From: JAHHUA01 sp036635475
Lineage (GTDB): Bacteria > Bacillota > Clostridia > Oscillospirales > Ruminococcaceae
Assembly: GCA_036635475.1 (NCBI GenBank)
Contig: JAVWQH010000027.1
Coordinates: forward strand, 1 to 28,006
Direction: 5' to 3'
Length of the DNA: 28,006 nt
Shown here: positions 6,741 through 16,200 of the stretch, in pieces
Layout of the letters: every line of letters begins with the position of its first letter
Position numbering within the stretch: the first letter of the stretch is position 1
Notes under the pieces: generated by a model
Seen by the model: only the letters and a program-made list of their open reading frames with translations
The model's database searches: none
What the model was told of the DNA's origin: nothing
Program-made: the position numbers and the translations under genes

Positions 6741-8330
6741 TTAGTTCATCGGTTTGTAAACTTTCATTATCTCTTTTGCAACAGTAATTCCGTCAATTGC
6801 CGCACTCATAATTCCGCCCGCATAACCTGCACCCTCGCCACAAGGGTAAATTCCTTGTGTATTAACAGATTGGTTTTGCTCATTACGCAGTATTCTTACT
6901 GGGGAAGATGTTCTGGTTTCAATTCCGGTCATTACAACATCTGGTGCGGAAAATCCTCTGATTTTGTTGTTAAATATGGTCAAACCTTTTTTCATCATTT
7001 GAGTGATTTGTGGTGGAAGAAGTTCTGTAAAGTTAGCCTCGGTCACACCTATACTGTAACTTGGCTTAATTCGATTAAAACTACAGCCACTCTTTGAATT
7101 GATAAAGTTACCCACTGTTTGACAAGGGGCTTTATAGCTTTTACTCAAATTATATGAGGCTTGTTCAAGTTTTCTTTGGAAAATAATGCCGCTGTTCCAT
7201 TCGTTTCCAAAGTCCTTTTGGTCTACCGAAACAGCAATTGCACTATTTGCATTTTCCATATTTCTGGCATATTTGCTCATACCATTAGTCACAATTCCAC
7301 CGCACTCAGAGGATGCAGGAACAACAACTCCCCCTGGGCACATACAAAATGTGTAAACTGCTCTGTCGTTTTCACGATATGAAAGTTGATATTCGCCCTG
7401 TGGAAGTGCAGGATTAGCTGCATATTCGCCATATAGTGCATAATTTATGTCACTTTGTAAATGTTCTATTCGCACGCCAACAGAAAAAGGTTTGTTTTCC
7501 ATATGAACTCCGCTTTTATAAAGCGTTTCAAATGTATCTCTGGCACTATGTCCCAAAGCGAGAATTACATTTTCTGATAAATGCCACTCACCATTATATT
7601 TAATTTCTTCAACTTTTCCATCTTTTATTTTAACATCTTCAAGCGCCGTTGAAAAGTGAATTTGTCCGCCTAATTGAATAATTTCTTCTCTTATAGCTTT
7701 TACAATATTTCTTAATAAATCCGTTCCTATATGAGGTTTAGCTTTAAATAGTATATCGCTAGGTGCTCCAAATTTTACAAATTGTTCTAATATAAAGCTG
7801 TTGAGCGGGTCTTTAACTCTTGTTGTTAATTTTCCGTCAGAAAATGTTCCTGCTCCGCCTTCGCCAAACTGAACATTACACTCACTGTTAAGTTTGCCGT
7901 TTTTCCAAAAATCTTCAACGCAAGAAACTCTTTTTTCAATTTCTAAGCCACGTTCAAGGACAATTGGCTTGTATCCATTTCTTGCTAAAACTAAAGCGGC
8001 AAACATTCCGGCTGGTCCAAATCCGATAACATATGGATTTACCGAAAGAGGTTTTTCACCTTTTTCAAATGTTGCAACAAAATTCTCTTGAAAATTAATA
8101 TTCGGGTCAGCCAGTTTTTCAACTAAACTTTGTTCACCTTTTTCAAGTTTCACACAAACCGAATGAACAGTTATAATATCCGTTCTCTTTCTTGCATCAA
8201 GTGAACTTTTGGCTATTCCAACACTTTTAACGTCTTTTTCATTAATTCCAAGAAGTTCCAATGCTTTTTTCATAGCCTCTTCTTTGGGTTCGTTTAATTT
8301 TAATTTTATGTTGTTTATTATTATTGACAT
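6741..8330 (-). CDS. FAD-dependent dehydrogenase of the COG2509 type, function unknown
   Basis: This is a 529-residue soluble flavoprotein. It starts with about 95 residues of a family-specific N-terminal domain, followed by a dinucleotide-binding motif GFGPAG at 103-108 with the acidic LERG end of the fold, and a FGEGGAGTFSDGKL segment. It ends with CGEGAGYAGGIMSAAIDG, the C-terminal FAD contact. This order is typical of the uncharacterised COG2509 family of clostridial FAD proteins. The substrate is unknown. Translation looks coupled to cdaR: only 2 bp separate the genes and the aaagga ribosome site lies inside the end of cdaR. Its place directly after cdaA-cdaR links it by context, not by proof, to c-di-AMP or envelope physiology. 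Confidence 0.85.
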   Translation of the reverse strand: MSIIINNIKLKLNEPKEEAMKKALELLGINEKDVKSVGIAKSSLDARKRTDIITVHSVCVKLEKGEQSLVEKLADPNINFQENFVATFEKGEKPLSVNPYVIGFGPAGMFAALVLARNGYKPIVLERGLEIEKRVSCVEDFWKNGKLNSECNVQFGEGGAGTFSDGKLTTRVKDPLNSFILEQFVKFGAPSDILFKAKPHIGTDLLRNIVKAIREEIIQLGGQIHFSTALEDVKIKDGKVEEIKYNGEWHLSENVILALGHSARDTFETLYKSGVHMENKPFSVGVRIEHLQSDINYALYGEYAANPALPQGEYQLSYRENDRAVYTFCMCPGGVVVPASSECGGIVTNGMSKYARNMENANSAIAVSVDQKDFGNEWNSGIIFQRKLEQASYNLSKSYKAPCQTVGNFINSKSGCSFNRIKPSYSIGVTEANFTELLPPQITQMMKKGLTIFNNKIRGFSAPDVVMTGIETRTSSPVRILRNEQNQSVNTQGIYPCGEGAGYAGGIMSAAIDGITVAKEIMKVYKPMN

Positions 8331-8332
8331 TA

Positions 8333-9586
8333 TTATTCCTTTTCTTTAACTGTTATTATGGCTTGATAGCTGCCATTAGCCCATACTAAACCTTTGGAAG
8401 GTGCATAAATTGTGACGGGAACTTTAATCTGACCCGTTGTAAATTCACGATTGGATATGTCTATTTCTGCTACAATATCTTCTGCTGTCAATTCTTCCAA
8501 TATTGCTTCATCGCCGAACATAATGACATTATTTAATTTCTTTGTTGAAATTGTAACGTCATAATTTGCCGGTTTATTAACGACGACTAGATTGTCAACC
8601 GAGAATTTCTTCTTTCCAATTGATTCCATATTAAAATCAACTACAACTGTATCTATATTTTCAATATTAACAAATCCCGGACTTAAATTAACCTCATAAG
8701 CATATGCACTTTGTGTGTTCAAATCCTTTATGTCAACATATCCCAAATTGATTTCAGTATAATTATCAATTAAATCAACAGGCCCTGCTACTGTTATAGT
8801 TTCATTTGAAAGTGCATACTCCAAATCATCAACTGGGAAATTTTTGGGAACATTTAAAAAGCTTACTGTTACAGGTACTTGTTTTATTTTCAAAACAGGA
8901 ATTGTTACATCGGCGGTAGTGCTGTCAATATTTATGTGGGAGGTATCTACAACATTTCCGTCCTTATCTCGCAGTTCTATTTTTCCTTTAACTGTTTCAG
9001 TTTTTTCCAATGTATTGTTAATTTCAAGTGCCACAACTGCTTTATAAATACTCGTTACGTCCACTTCAGGACCAGTGGCTGTGATTTCTATTGGAGATAT
9101 AATCGCATTTTCCAAATAATATCCATCTGGAATTGTAACTGCCGAGGAACTTAGTTCAACAGGCAAAACCTTTGTTGTAAGCCTGTCAAATTTCAGACGT
9201 ATTGTATCGGGTTTAATTGAAAGTACGTTAAATCCCTTTTTCTTGGTATCAATTCCCTCAAGTTTTATATCGTATATTCCCGGTGCAGTTATTCCCGAAA
9301 GCTGAGCAACAACTTGAATATCATCAGTGTTTACGTTTCCGACAATATAACTTTCACCTTGAATTTCAACGTCTACTCTTTCTTCTTTTTCTTGAATAAC
9401 ACTCAATCCCAAACTTCCTAAAGCACTTTCTTCCACATTTATTGAAACAGGTATTCCTTTTTTTATTGCTTTTGAGTTTGTATCAATTGCACTTTTAACT
9501 ATAAACCAACCCAAAATAGCAATTATTAAAGATATAACCATCAAAAATTTATTATCGTCTAAAAGAGATTTTGTTTTCTTTTTCAT
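8333..9586 (-). CDS. cdaR: YbbR-domain protein, c-di-AMP cyclase regulator (CdaR)
   Basis: CdaR is the membrane partner of the diadenylate cyclase CdaA, encoded 32 bp upstream, and modulates its activity. The 417-residue product has a short basic N-terminus and one membrane segment at about 14-32, then a long extracytoplasmic region built of repeated beta-rich YbbR domains. These show the recurring pattern of PVxVxxxxxPxG(Y/N) and VxVxGPxxxI blocks, for example near residues 145-180 and 240-275. The charge pattern places the YbbR repeats outside the membrane. Gene order cdaA-cdaR is the conserved one. Repeat boundaries need a profile search. Confidence 0.9.
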   Translation of the reverse strand: MKKKTKSLLDDNKFLMVISLIIAILGWFIVKSAIDTNSKAIKKGIPVSINVEESALGSLGLSVIQEKEERVDVEIQGESYIVGNVNTDDIQVVAQLSGITAPGIYDIKLEGIDTKKKGFNVLSIKPDTIRLKFDRLTTKVLPVELSSSAVTIPDGYYLENAIISPIEITATGPEVDVTSIYKAVVALEINNTLEKTETVKGKIELRDKDGNVVDTSHINIDSTTADVTIPVLKIKQVPVTVSFLNVPKNFPVDDLEYALSNETITVAGPVDLIDNYTEINLGYVDIKDLNTQSAYAYEVNLSPGFVNIENIDTVVVDFNMESIGKKKFSVDNLVVVNKPANYDVTISTKKLNNVIMFGDEAILEELTAEDIVAEIDISNREFTTGQIKVPVTIYAPSKGLVWANGSYQAIITVKEKE

Positions 9587-9618
9587 TGATTTTTCTCCAT
9601 TCCTGTAGTTTATTTTTG

Positions 9619-10488
9619 CTATTTCATTTGATTTTTACTTTTATTTTTCCACATTGGAATTTTTGTTTGACCTTCTTCGCTAGGCTCAATAATAAACTCC
9701 GCTCTCAACTTTGACGCAAGCTGTTCCGGAGTCAAATTTCTGACAAGTCTGCCATTCTGAGCTAAAGTTATAACTCCTGTTTCCTCCGAAACAACTACAA
9801 CAATCGCATCAGATGTTTCGCTCATTCCCAATGCCGCTCTGTGCCTTGTTCCAAGTTCATTGCTAATTGTATAGTTTTCAGAAAGCGGTAAAAAACAACC
9901 TGCTGCATATATTTTACCGCCTCTTACAATCATTGCTCCATCATGTAATGGGGAATTAACAAAAAATATATTTCCGATCAATTCAACACTTGCAACAGCA
10001 TCAATAATAGTACCTGTCTTTGCAATTTCACCAATCTTTGTGCGTTTTTCAAAAACTATCAATGCACCTGTTTTTTTCTTCGACAGTCTACCACAGGCAT
10101 CACTGAATATATTAATACTCCTCTTCCAAGTAGCAATTTCATCAGGCTGCATATTAGGCCCAAAAAAGTTAAGCGATGTTAATTTGCTGCTGCCAACATG
10201 TTCCAATGCTTTTCTAAGTTCAGGTTGGAACAGAATAACGCCTGCCAATGCTCCAATTTGCAAAACGCTTTTCATAATAAAGCTAATTGTTTTAAGTCCT
10301 ATTATATCGCAAAGGAAATACACAAACAAAATTCCTGCTATTCCTTTAAGGAGTTGCATTGCCCTTGTTTCTTTGACGAGCCTTATTATTTGATATACTA
10401 AAATTGAAACAAGAAGTATATCAAGAATATCCAAGAAATCTATTGAGCGAATTATACCGCTAATATCATAAAGATTTTGAGAAAACAT
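9619..10488 (-). CDS. cdaA: Diadenylate cyclase CdaA (c-di-AMP synthase)
   Basis: CdaA condenses two ATP to c-di-AMP, the second messenger that controls potassium and osmolyte uptake and cell-wall balance. The 289-residue protein has three N-terminal membrane helices (about 20-36, 47-63 and 70-87) and then a cytoplasmic DAC domain. The catalytic DGA (183-185, in PLHDGAMIV) and RHR (215-217, in GTRHRAALG) motifs are intact, so it should be active. It is first in its operon. A plausible promoter lies at 10515-10542 and aaagga precedes the ATG. The C-terminal tail is lysine-rich. Confidence 0.96.
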   Translation of the reverse strand: MFSQNLYDISGIIRSIDFLDILDILLVSILVYQIIRLVKETRAMQLLKGIAGILFVYFLCDIIGLKTISFIMKSVLQIGALAGVILFQPELRKALEHVGSSKLTSLNFFGPNMQPDEIATWKRSINIFSDACGRLSKKKTGALIVFEKRTKIGEIAKTGTIIDAVASVELIGNIFFVNSPLHDGAMIVRGGKIYAAGCFLPLSENYTISNELGTRHRAALGMSETSDAIVVVVSEETGVITLAQNGRLVRNLTPEQLASKLRAEFIIEPSEEGQTKIPMWKNKSKNQMK

Positions 10489-10514
10489 ATTTAAACGTCC
10501 TTTCAGTTAGTCTT

Positions 10515-10542
10515 ACTATATTCATATATTAACACAAATCAA
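10515..10542 (-). promoter_or_regulatory. Probable promoter of the cdaA operon
   Basis: On the minus strand, TTGATT (10537-10542) and TATAGT (10515-10520) are 16 bp apart, about 27 bp before the cdaA start. Each hexamer departs from consensus by one or two bases. No other promoter-like pair is evident in this gap. Confidence 0.5.
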
Positions 10543-10561
10543 AAACTTTTTATATACATTT

Positions 10562-11695
10562 TTATGAATTCTTTATATAATTTACTAATTTTTTTACTTC
10601 ATTGGCATTATTAAATGCACCAAAGCTGGCTCTTGCCATACCAAGTTCCAAAGTATTAGCTTTTTGATGTGCTAATGGAGCGCAATGAAGTCCTGCTCGC
10701 AAACAAATTTCTTTGTTATTTAGGTATGCACAAATTTCTTCCGACGTGTATCCCTCAACATTAAATGCAACAACCGGAACAGCTTTATCTGGCTCTGGAT
10801 AGGCTGAATATAATGTAACTTTACTTATTGCACTCAATCCATCATATAGGTTTTTGGCTAGAATAAGTTCTTTTTCGTATAGTTTATTAATGCCCTGTTT
10901 ATTTAAAAAATCTATACCAGCTTTCAACGTTATTATTCCAAGTGTGTTTCCTGTTCCGCTTTCAAGTCGGTCAGGCATAAAGTCGGGCTGCATTTGACTT
11001 GAAGATTGACTTCCTGTTCCTCCAACCATTAAAGGACGAAGTAATTCACCTTTATCTGTTACAAGTATTCCCATTCCCGTTGCTGAATATAGACCTTTAT
11101 GTGCTGCCACACAAAGAAAATCTATGTTTTGTTTTTGTACGTCAATATTAATAATGCCTGCCGATTGAGCAGCATCAACCATAAAAAATATATTATTTTG
11201 ATTGCATAAATTTCCAATTAGTTCAATGGGTACAACATTTGCTAAAATATTTGATGCGTGAATTGTGATAATCAACCTTGTGTTTGGCTTAATCAAACTT
11301 TTAAAGCTTTGCAGTGTTTTTAAGTCATCATCATATGTTTTTGCAATGTCATATGTGATTATGCCCTCTCTTGCCAATCTGTCAACAGGTCTGCTGACAC
11401 TGTTGTGTTCCATATCAGATATTATTACGTGGTCACCTTGCTTTAACAGCCCATTTATCACAATATTAGTTGAGTTGGTGCAATTTTGCGTGAAAACAAC
11501 ATCTTCTTCACTTTCTGCATTAAACAAATTTTTTACAGCTTCACGAGTTTCATAAATCTGTTTTGCGGTTTCAATGGATAATGTGTGTCCACCACGTCCC
11601 GGATTACCTCCATACTTATTGAAAAAAGTTTCGCTTGCAGTTTTTACAGCCATAGGCTTGGGGAAAGTTGTTGCCGCATTGTCAAAATAAATCAT
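10562..11695 (-). CDS. Class V aminotransferase, cysteine desulfurase family protein
   Basis: This is a second PLP enzyme of the NifS/SufS superfamily, clearly different from the one at 3132. The 377-residue protein has the N-terminal YFDNAATTFPKP, the PLP lysine K200 in VAAHKGLYS, a substrate-cleft ESGTGN at about 245, and the active-site cysteine C338 in LRAGLHCAPLAH. The RAGLHCAP context places it with the SufS/CsdA-like subgroup that often sits next to selenium or sulfur carrier proteins. Here a DUF3343 gene lies just upstream, fitting that pattern. ggagg lies 6 nt before the ATG. Whether it delivers sulfur or selenium is not visible from sequence. Confidence 0.88.
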   Translation of the reverse strand: MIYFDNAATTFPKPMAVKTASETFFNKYGGNPGRGGHTLSIETAKQIYETREAVKNLFNAESEEDVVFTQNCTNSTNIVINGLLKQGDHVIISDMEHNSVSRPVDRLAREGIITYDIAKTYDDDLKTLQSFKSLIKPNTRLIITIHASNILANVVPIELIGNLCNQNNIFFMVDAAQSAGIINIDVQKQNIDFLCVAAHKGLYSATGMGILVTDKGELLRPLMVGGTGSQSSSQMQPDFMPDRLESGTGNTLGIITLKAGIDFLNKQGINKLYEKELILAKNLYDGLSAISKVTLYSAYPEPDKAVPVVAFNVEGYTSEEICAYLNNKEICLRAGLHCAPLAHQKANTLELGMARASFGAFNNANEVKKLVNYIKNS

Positions 11696-11712
11696 AAAAT
11701 ACCTCCATATTT

Positions 11713-11749
11713 AAAAAGGAAAAGCAATTAAACCTAATTACTTTTCCTT
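11713..11749 (-). terminator. Terminator-like hairpin between the DUF3343 gene and the desulfurase gene
   Basis: On the minus strand aaggaaaag(t)aatta pairs with its complement with a single C/A mismatch in a 15-bp stem and short loop, and T residues follow. It lies right after the DUF3343 stop and overlaps the approach to the next ribosome site. It may end most transcripts from upstream and leave the desulfurase gene at a reduced level, or act as an attenuator. Confidence 0.6.
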
Positions 11750-11755
11750 CGTTTG

Positions 11756-11974
11756 TTAATCAAATATATCCGTAATTTTAATTCCGCTGGCATTCAAAAT
11801 CTGTACAGCTCTGTCAACATCTTTAACCGATACACGCAAGCCGTAACCACAACCATATAATCCAACAGCCTTGGCATTTCTCTCAAGACTTGATGATATT
11901 CTATTATTGCTTAAAAGTTTTTGTCCTTTCATGGCATGGGTAATGGATTTGACAATAATTATTCGTGTTCTCAT
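11756..11974 (-). CDS. DUF3343 family protein (putative Se/S carrier-like)
   Basis: This 72-residue protein matches the DUF3343 pattern: beta-alpha-beta with I-I-x-V-K-S-x-T-H-A-M-K near the start, then a conserved glycine-rich turn with a single cysteine, C42 in LYGCGYGLRV, and a C-terminal VDRAVQILNASGI segment. The family has been proposed to carry sulfur or selenium, and the lone cysteine is the obvious carrier site. It precedes a cysteine desulfurase-like gene on the same strand, separated by a terminator-like hairpin. A purine-rich aggggtga lies 5 nt before the ATG. The function is a family-level proposal, not established here. Confidence 0.82.
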   Translation of the reverse strand: MRTRIIIVKSITHAMKGQKLLSNNRISSSLERNAKAVGLYGCGYGLRVSVKDVDRAVQILNASGIKITDIFD

Positions 11975-12040
11975 AATATCACCCCTTGCTCATACTACTG
12001 TACATACCATTTTATGCAAGAAGTCATATAATTGATAACA

Positions 12041-12520
12041 CTAATTTTCAGAATAAAGCAGACAAACACTATGAGCCGCTATTCCTTTGCCCTCACCTGT
12101 AAATCCCAAATTTTCCTCTGTTGTTGCCTTAATATTTATTTGTTCTAAGTCTATTGATGCTATTTTAGCAATATTTTCTCTCATTCTAGGTACAAATGGC
12201 GATAATTTTGGATTTTGAGCAATAATAGTTGCATCTATGTTAGAAATTTTATAGTTCCTATCTTTAACAAGAACTATCACTTGTTCTAAAAGCTTTGTAC
12301 TATCAATGTCTTTAAATTGCATATCAGTGTCCGGAAATATTTTTCCAATATCTCCAAGTGCTAATGCTCCCAAAAGACTATCCATAATTGCGTGTAAAAG
12401 GACGTCTGCATCAGAGTGTCCAAGCAGTCCCAGATGAAAAGGTATCTCAACTCCGCCCAGAACAAGCTTTCTATCGTTAGTTAGTTTATGAACGTCATAT
12501 CCATGTCCAATTCTCATCAT
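12041..12520 (-). CDS. ispF: 2-C-methyl-D-erythritol 2,4-cyclodiphosphate synthase
   Basis: IspF closes CDP-methylerythritol 2-phosphate into the cyclodiphosphate, releasing CMP, in the MEP isoprenoid pathway. The product is 159 residues. The zinc ligands D9 and H11 (GHGYDVHKL) and H43 (in the GHSDADVLLHA block) are present, as is the C-terminal ATTEENLGFTGEGKGIAAH signature. Two adjacent ATG codons open the gene; the second gives the usual MRIGHGYDVH start. The first ATG overlaps the ispD stop by one base (TAATG), so translation is coupled and the gene order is ispD-ispF. Confidence 0.97.
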   Translation of the reverse strand: MMRIGHGYDVHKLTNDRKLVLGGVEIPFHLGLLGHSDADVLLHAIMDSLLGALALGDIGKIFPDTDMQFKDIDSTKLLEQVIVLVKDRNYKISNIDATIIAQNPKLSPFVPRMRENIAKIASIDLEQINIKATTEENLGFTGEGKGIAAHSVCLLYSEN

Positions 12521-13230
12521 TATTCGTCACCCATAGCCATTAACAGAGCTTCTGCAACAGGCATATCATCAGGGGTTGTCAGTTTAATATTATAATATGC
12601 ACCTGTGGATATATATACTTTTTCGCCTATAGCCTCTATTAATTGACAATCATCAGTATAATTTTTATTTTCATTAATAGCAAATTTTACAGCCTTATTA
12701 TATAATTCAGCACTGAAAATTTGAGGGGTTTGTATTGCATATAAACTATCACGATTTGGTGTATCAGAAATAAATCCATCAGTTCCGATTTTTATTGTAT
12801 CTTTAACCAAAACCCCTGCAGCTGCTGCTTGATACTTAAAAGCTCCCTCAATTGCACTCATAATGATTTTTTGACTGACTAATGGTCTTGCTCCATCGTG
12901 AATACAATAATAATCTGTTTGACTGTCAATCTCTCTAATCCCTGCAAAAACCGATTGTTGCCTTGTTTCTCCGCCACTAACTATCGTTCGTACTTTAGCT
13001 ATTTTATAGTAATTTACAATGCGATTTAGTTCAGGTATATTTTCTTCTCTGCAAACAAGAACTATCTCATCTATAAGTTCACATCTTTCAAAAGCTTCCA
13101 GTGTATGTACAACAGACGGTATTCCGCCCAGTCTTGCCAATTGTTTATCTATCCCCAACATTCTGCTGGATTTTCCTGCGGCAACAATTATTGCCGAAAC
13201 CTTTGGTTTGGACTTAACTTTTGATTTCAT
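12520..13230 (-). CDS. ispD: 2-C-methyl-D-erythritol 4-phosphate cytidylyltransferase
   Basis: IspD attaches CMP from CTP to methylerythritol 4-phosphate in the MEP pathway. The 236-residue product has the N-terminal nucleotide-binding AIIVAAGKSSRM followed by DKQLARLGG. It also has a GGETRQQSV segment, the HDGARPLV substrate site, RDSLYAIQTPQIF, TDDCQLIEA and the C-terminal NIKLTTPDD. All are diagnostic of IspD. agaggtg precedes the ATG. It follows polC by 28 bp and overlaps ispF by one base. Compared with the usual start it has a short lysine-rich leader (MKSKVKSKPK). Confidence 0.96.
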   Translation of the reverse strand: MKSKVKSKPKVSAIIVAAGKSSRMLGIDKQLARLGGIPSVVHTLEAFERCELIDEIVLVCREENIPELNRIVNYYKIAKVRTIVSGGETRQQSVFAGIREIDSQTDYYCIHDGARPLVSQKIIMSAIEGAFKYQAAAAGVLVKDTIKIGTDGFISDTPNRDSLYAIQTPQIFSAELYNKAVKFAINENKNYTDDCQLIEAIGEKVYISTGAYYNIKLTTPDDMPVAEALLMAMGDE

Positions 13231-13258
13231 TTTTTCACCTCTTACTATCTATCGTTAG

Positions 13259-16200
13259 TTAGAACAATGTTGTCTGACTGCTGTCAGGTATGCCGTTTAA
13301 TGCACCTGCTTGTTTTAACGTTTCAATAACTGATTTTGAAACTTTAGCCCTTGCTGCCACATCATCACAGGAAATAAAGTTACCCTCTTTTGCAATATCA
13401 AACAGGTTCTTTGCCGCTGACTCTCCAACACCTTTTAATGCACTAAATGGTATTCTAATCTTGCCATCTTCACATTTATAAACTTTATAATGTGATTTAT
13501 ATAAATCAACAGGTAAAAATTCAAAACCTCTTGCCAACATTTCCCTTGTAACCTGTAATGCGCCAAGCAAGTCGCCCTCTTTGACGGTTTTTTCGTTTCC
13601 TTTGATTTTTAGTTCGTCCATTTTCAGCTTAACTGCTTCAATTCCACTGATAGCTAATTCAGCATCAAAATCTCCACCTCGAACTGTAAAAAATGTTGCA
13701 TAAAACTCCAATGGTCTATGGATTTTAAACCAACAAAGCCTAATTGCCGCAATTACATATGCTGCCGCATGGGCTTTCGGGAACATATATTGGATTTTCA
13801 TACAGCTATCCACATACCACTGTTCAACGCCATGTTCCTTCATTGCATCAAAATGTTCTTGTGTTAAAAGTTTTGTGGCATTACCCTTTCGAGTTATTTC
13901 CATTATTTTAAATGCCATATTAGGGTCTAAACCTTTGTAAATAAGGGTTGTCATAATGCTATCACGAGTTCCTATAACATTGCTGATTGTGCATATTCCA
14001 GCTTTTATCAGCTCTTGTGCATTTCCAAGCCAAACTCCTGTTCCGTGAGAAAGTCCTGAAATTTGCAGCAAGTCTGAAAAAGATTTTGGTCTTGAGTCGA
14101 TAAGCATTTGTCGAACAAATGGCGTTCCCATTTCTGGAATTCCAAGAGTTCCAGTGTTACAATCAATATCTTCTTCTGTTACGCCCAATGCCTCCGGTGA
14201 AGTGAAAAGCGTTATAACCGCAGGGTCACTCATATCGACTTCCATTATTTTAATTCCTGTCATATCCTCAAGATATTTGTACATTGTTGGAACATCGTGT
14301 CCTAATATATCGAGTTTCAAAATTGTATCATGTATTGAATGGAAATCGAAATGTGTTGTAACAACTCCGGAATCAGATGAATCGGCGGGGTGCTGAACAG
14401 GTGTAAAATCATATACTTCGTGGTCAGCCGGTATAACAACCATTCCGCCTGGGTGCTGACCTGTTGTCCTCTTAACTCCTGTACAGCCAATTGTCAGCCT
14501 TTCTGTTTCGGCTTTTGACAAATTCATTCCTTTTGAATCAATATATTTTTTGACAAAACCATATGCTGTTTTATCGGCAATTGTTGAAATAGTTCCCGCT
14601 TTAAAAACATGAGATGAACCAAAAAGTTCCTCTGTGTATCTATGAGCATTAGATTGATATTCACCAGAAAAGTTAAGGTCAATATCGGGTGCTTTATCTC
14701 CGTTAAATCCTAAGAAAGTTTCAAATGGTATATCGTGTCCATCACGATTATAGGATTCACCGCACACTGGGCAATTTTTGGGTGGCAAGTCAAAACCCGA
14801 ACCAACACTTCCATCAGTAATAAATTCACTATGTTTACATTTTGGGCAGACATAGTGCGGAATAAGTGGGTTTACTTCAGAAATTCCAGCCATAGTTGCA
14901 ACAAAAGATGAGCCAACAGAACCTCTTGAACCTACAAGATATCCGTCCGACTCTGATTTTGCCACTAATTTTTGTGCGATTATATAAAGAACAGCAAATC
15001 CATGCTTTATTATTGAATTAAGCTCTCTTTCAAGCCTTTTTGAAACAGGTTCAGGAACATTTTCCCCATAGATTTCCCTTGCTCTGTTCCAAGTTATCCG
15101 CTCTAAATCTTCTTCTGCGCCTTCAATTGTTGGCGTAAATGTACCCTCTGGAAAAGGTCTTATCTCTTCAATCATATCAGCGATTAGATTAGTGTTTTCC
15201 ACAACAATTTCATAGGCTTTTTCTTCGCTCAAATAGTCAAATTCCTTGAGCATTTCATCGGTTGTACGCAGATATAATGGTGCTTGTTGTGCAGCATCTT
15301 TAAATCCTTGCCCCGTCATCATTATTTCTCTGAAAACTGCATCAGCAGGTGTGCCAAAATGAACATCGCCTGTTGCTACAACAAGCTTTTTAAGTCGCTC
15401 ACCAAGCTTTATGATAGTTCTGTTGAAGTTTTGAAGTTCCTCAACTGTGGAAACCATACCTTCACGCAACATAAACATATTATTTCCAATTGGTTGAACC
15501 TCAAGATAATCATAAAAACTTGCAATATCCTGTAGTTCTCCCCATTGTTTTCCGTCCTTAACAGCACGAAATAGCTCTCCGGCTTCACAAGCACTTCCAA
15601 TTATCAAGCCTTCTCGATATCGTACAAGTTCACTTTTGAGTATTCGTGGTTTTTTATAGTAATGTTTCAGATGGGAAAAAGAGATTAATTTGTATAAATT
15701 TTTGAGTCCTACTAAATTTTTAACCAAAATTATTATATGATAACTAGGCAATTTTTTAGGATCTCCCCCAGTTAGTGCCATATTAATTTCATCAGTTGTT
15801 GATATATCCATTTCAGTTGACATTGTTTCAATCATACGGATAAAAATTTCGGACAAAATCTTTGCATCGTCACAAGCTCTGTGATGATTAAAGTCGGATA
15901 ATTTCAAATATTTTGCAACTGTATCAAGCTTATGATTTTTTATATCCTTATATAACGAACGAGCGATTATTACAGTATCAATTGATGTAAAATTATATGT
16001 AAAGCCATTTCTTGCTGCTGCTTGCTTGATAAATCCTGTGTCAAACGGTGCATTATGTGCAACTAAAACAGCCTCATCGCCTCCGCAGAACTCATAAAAT
16101 TTTTCTAAGGCTTCTTTTTCATGTGGTGCATCTTGAACCATTTCATCTGTAATTCCGGTCAACTCAGTTATTTTTGCTGAAATTGCTCTCTCTGGATTTA

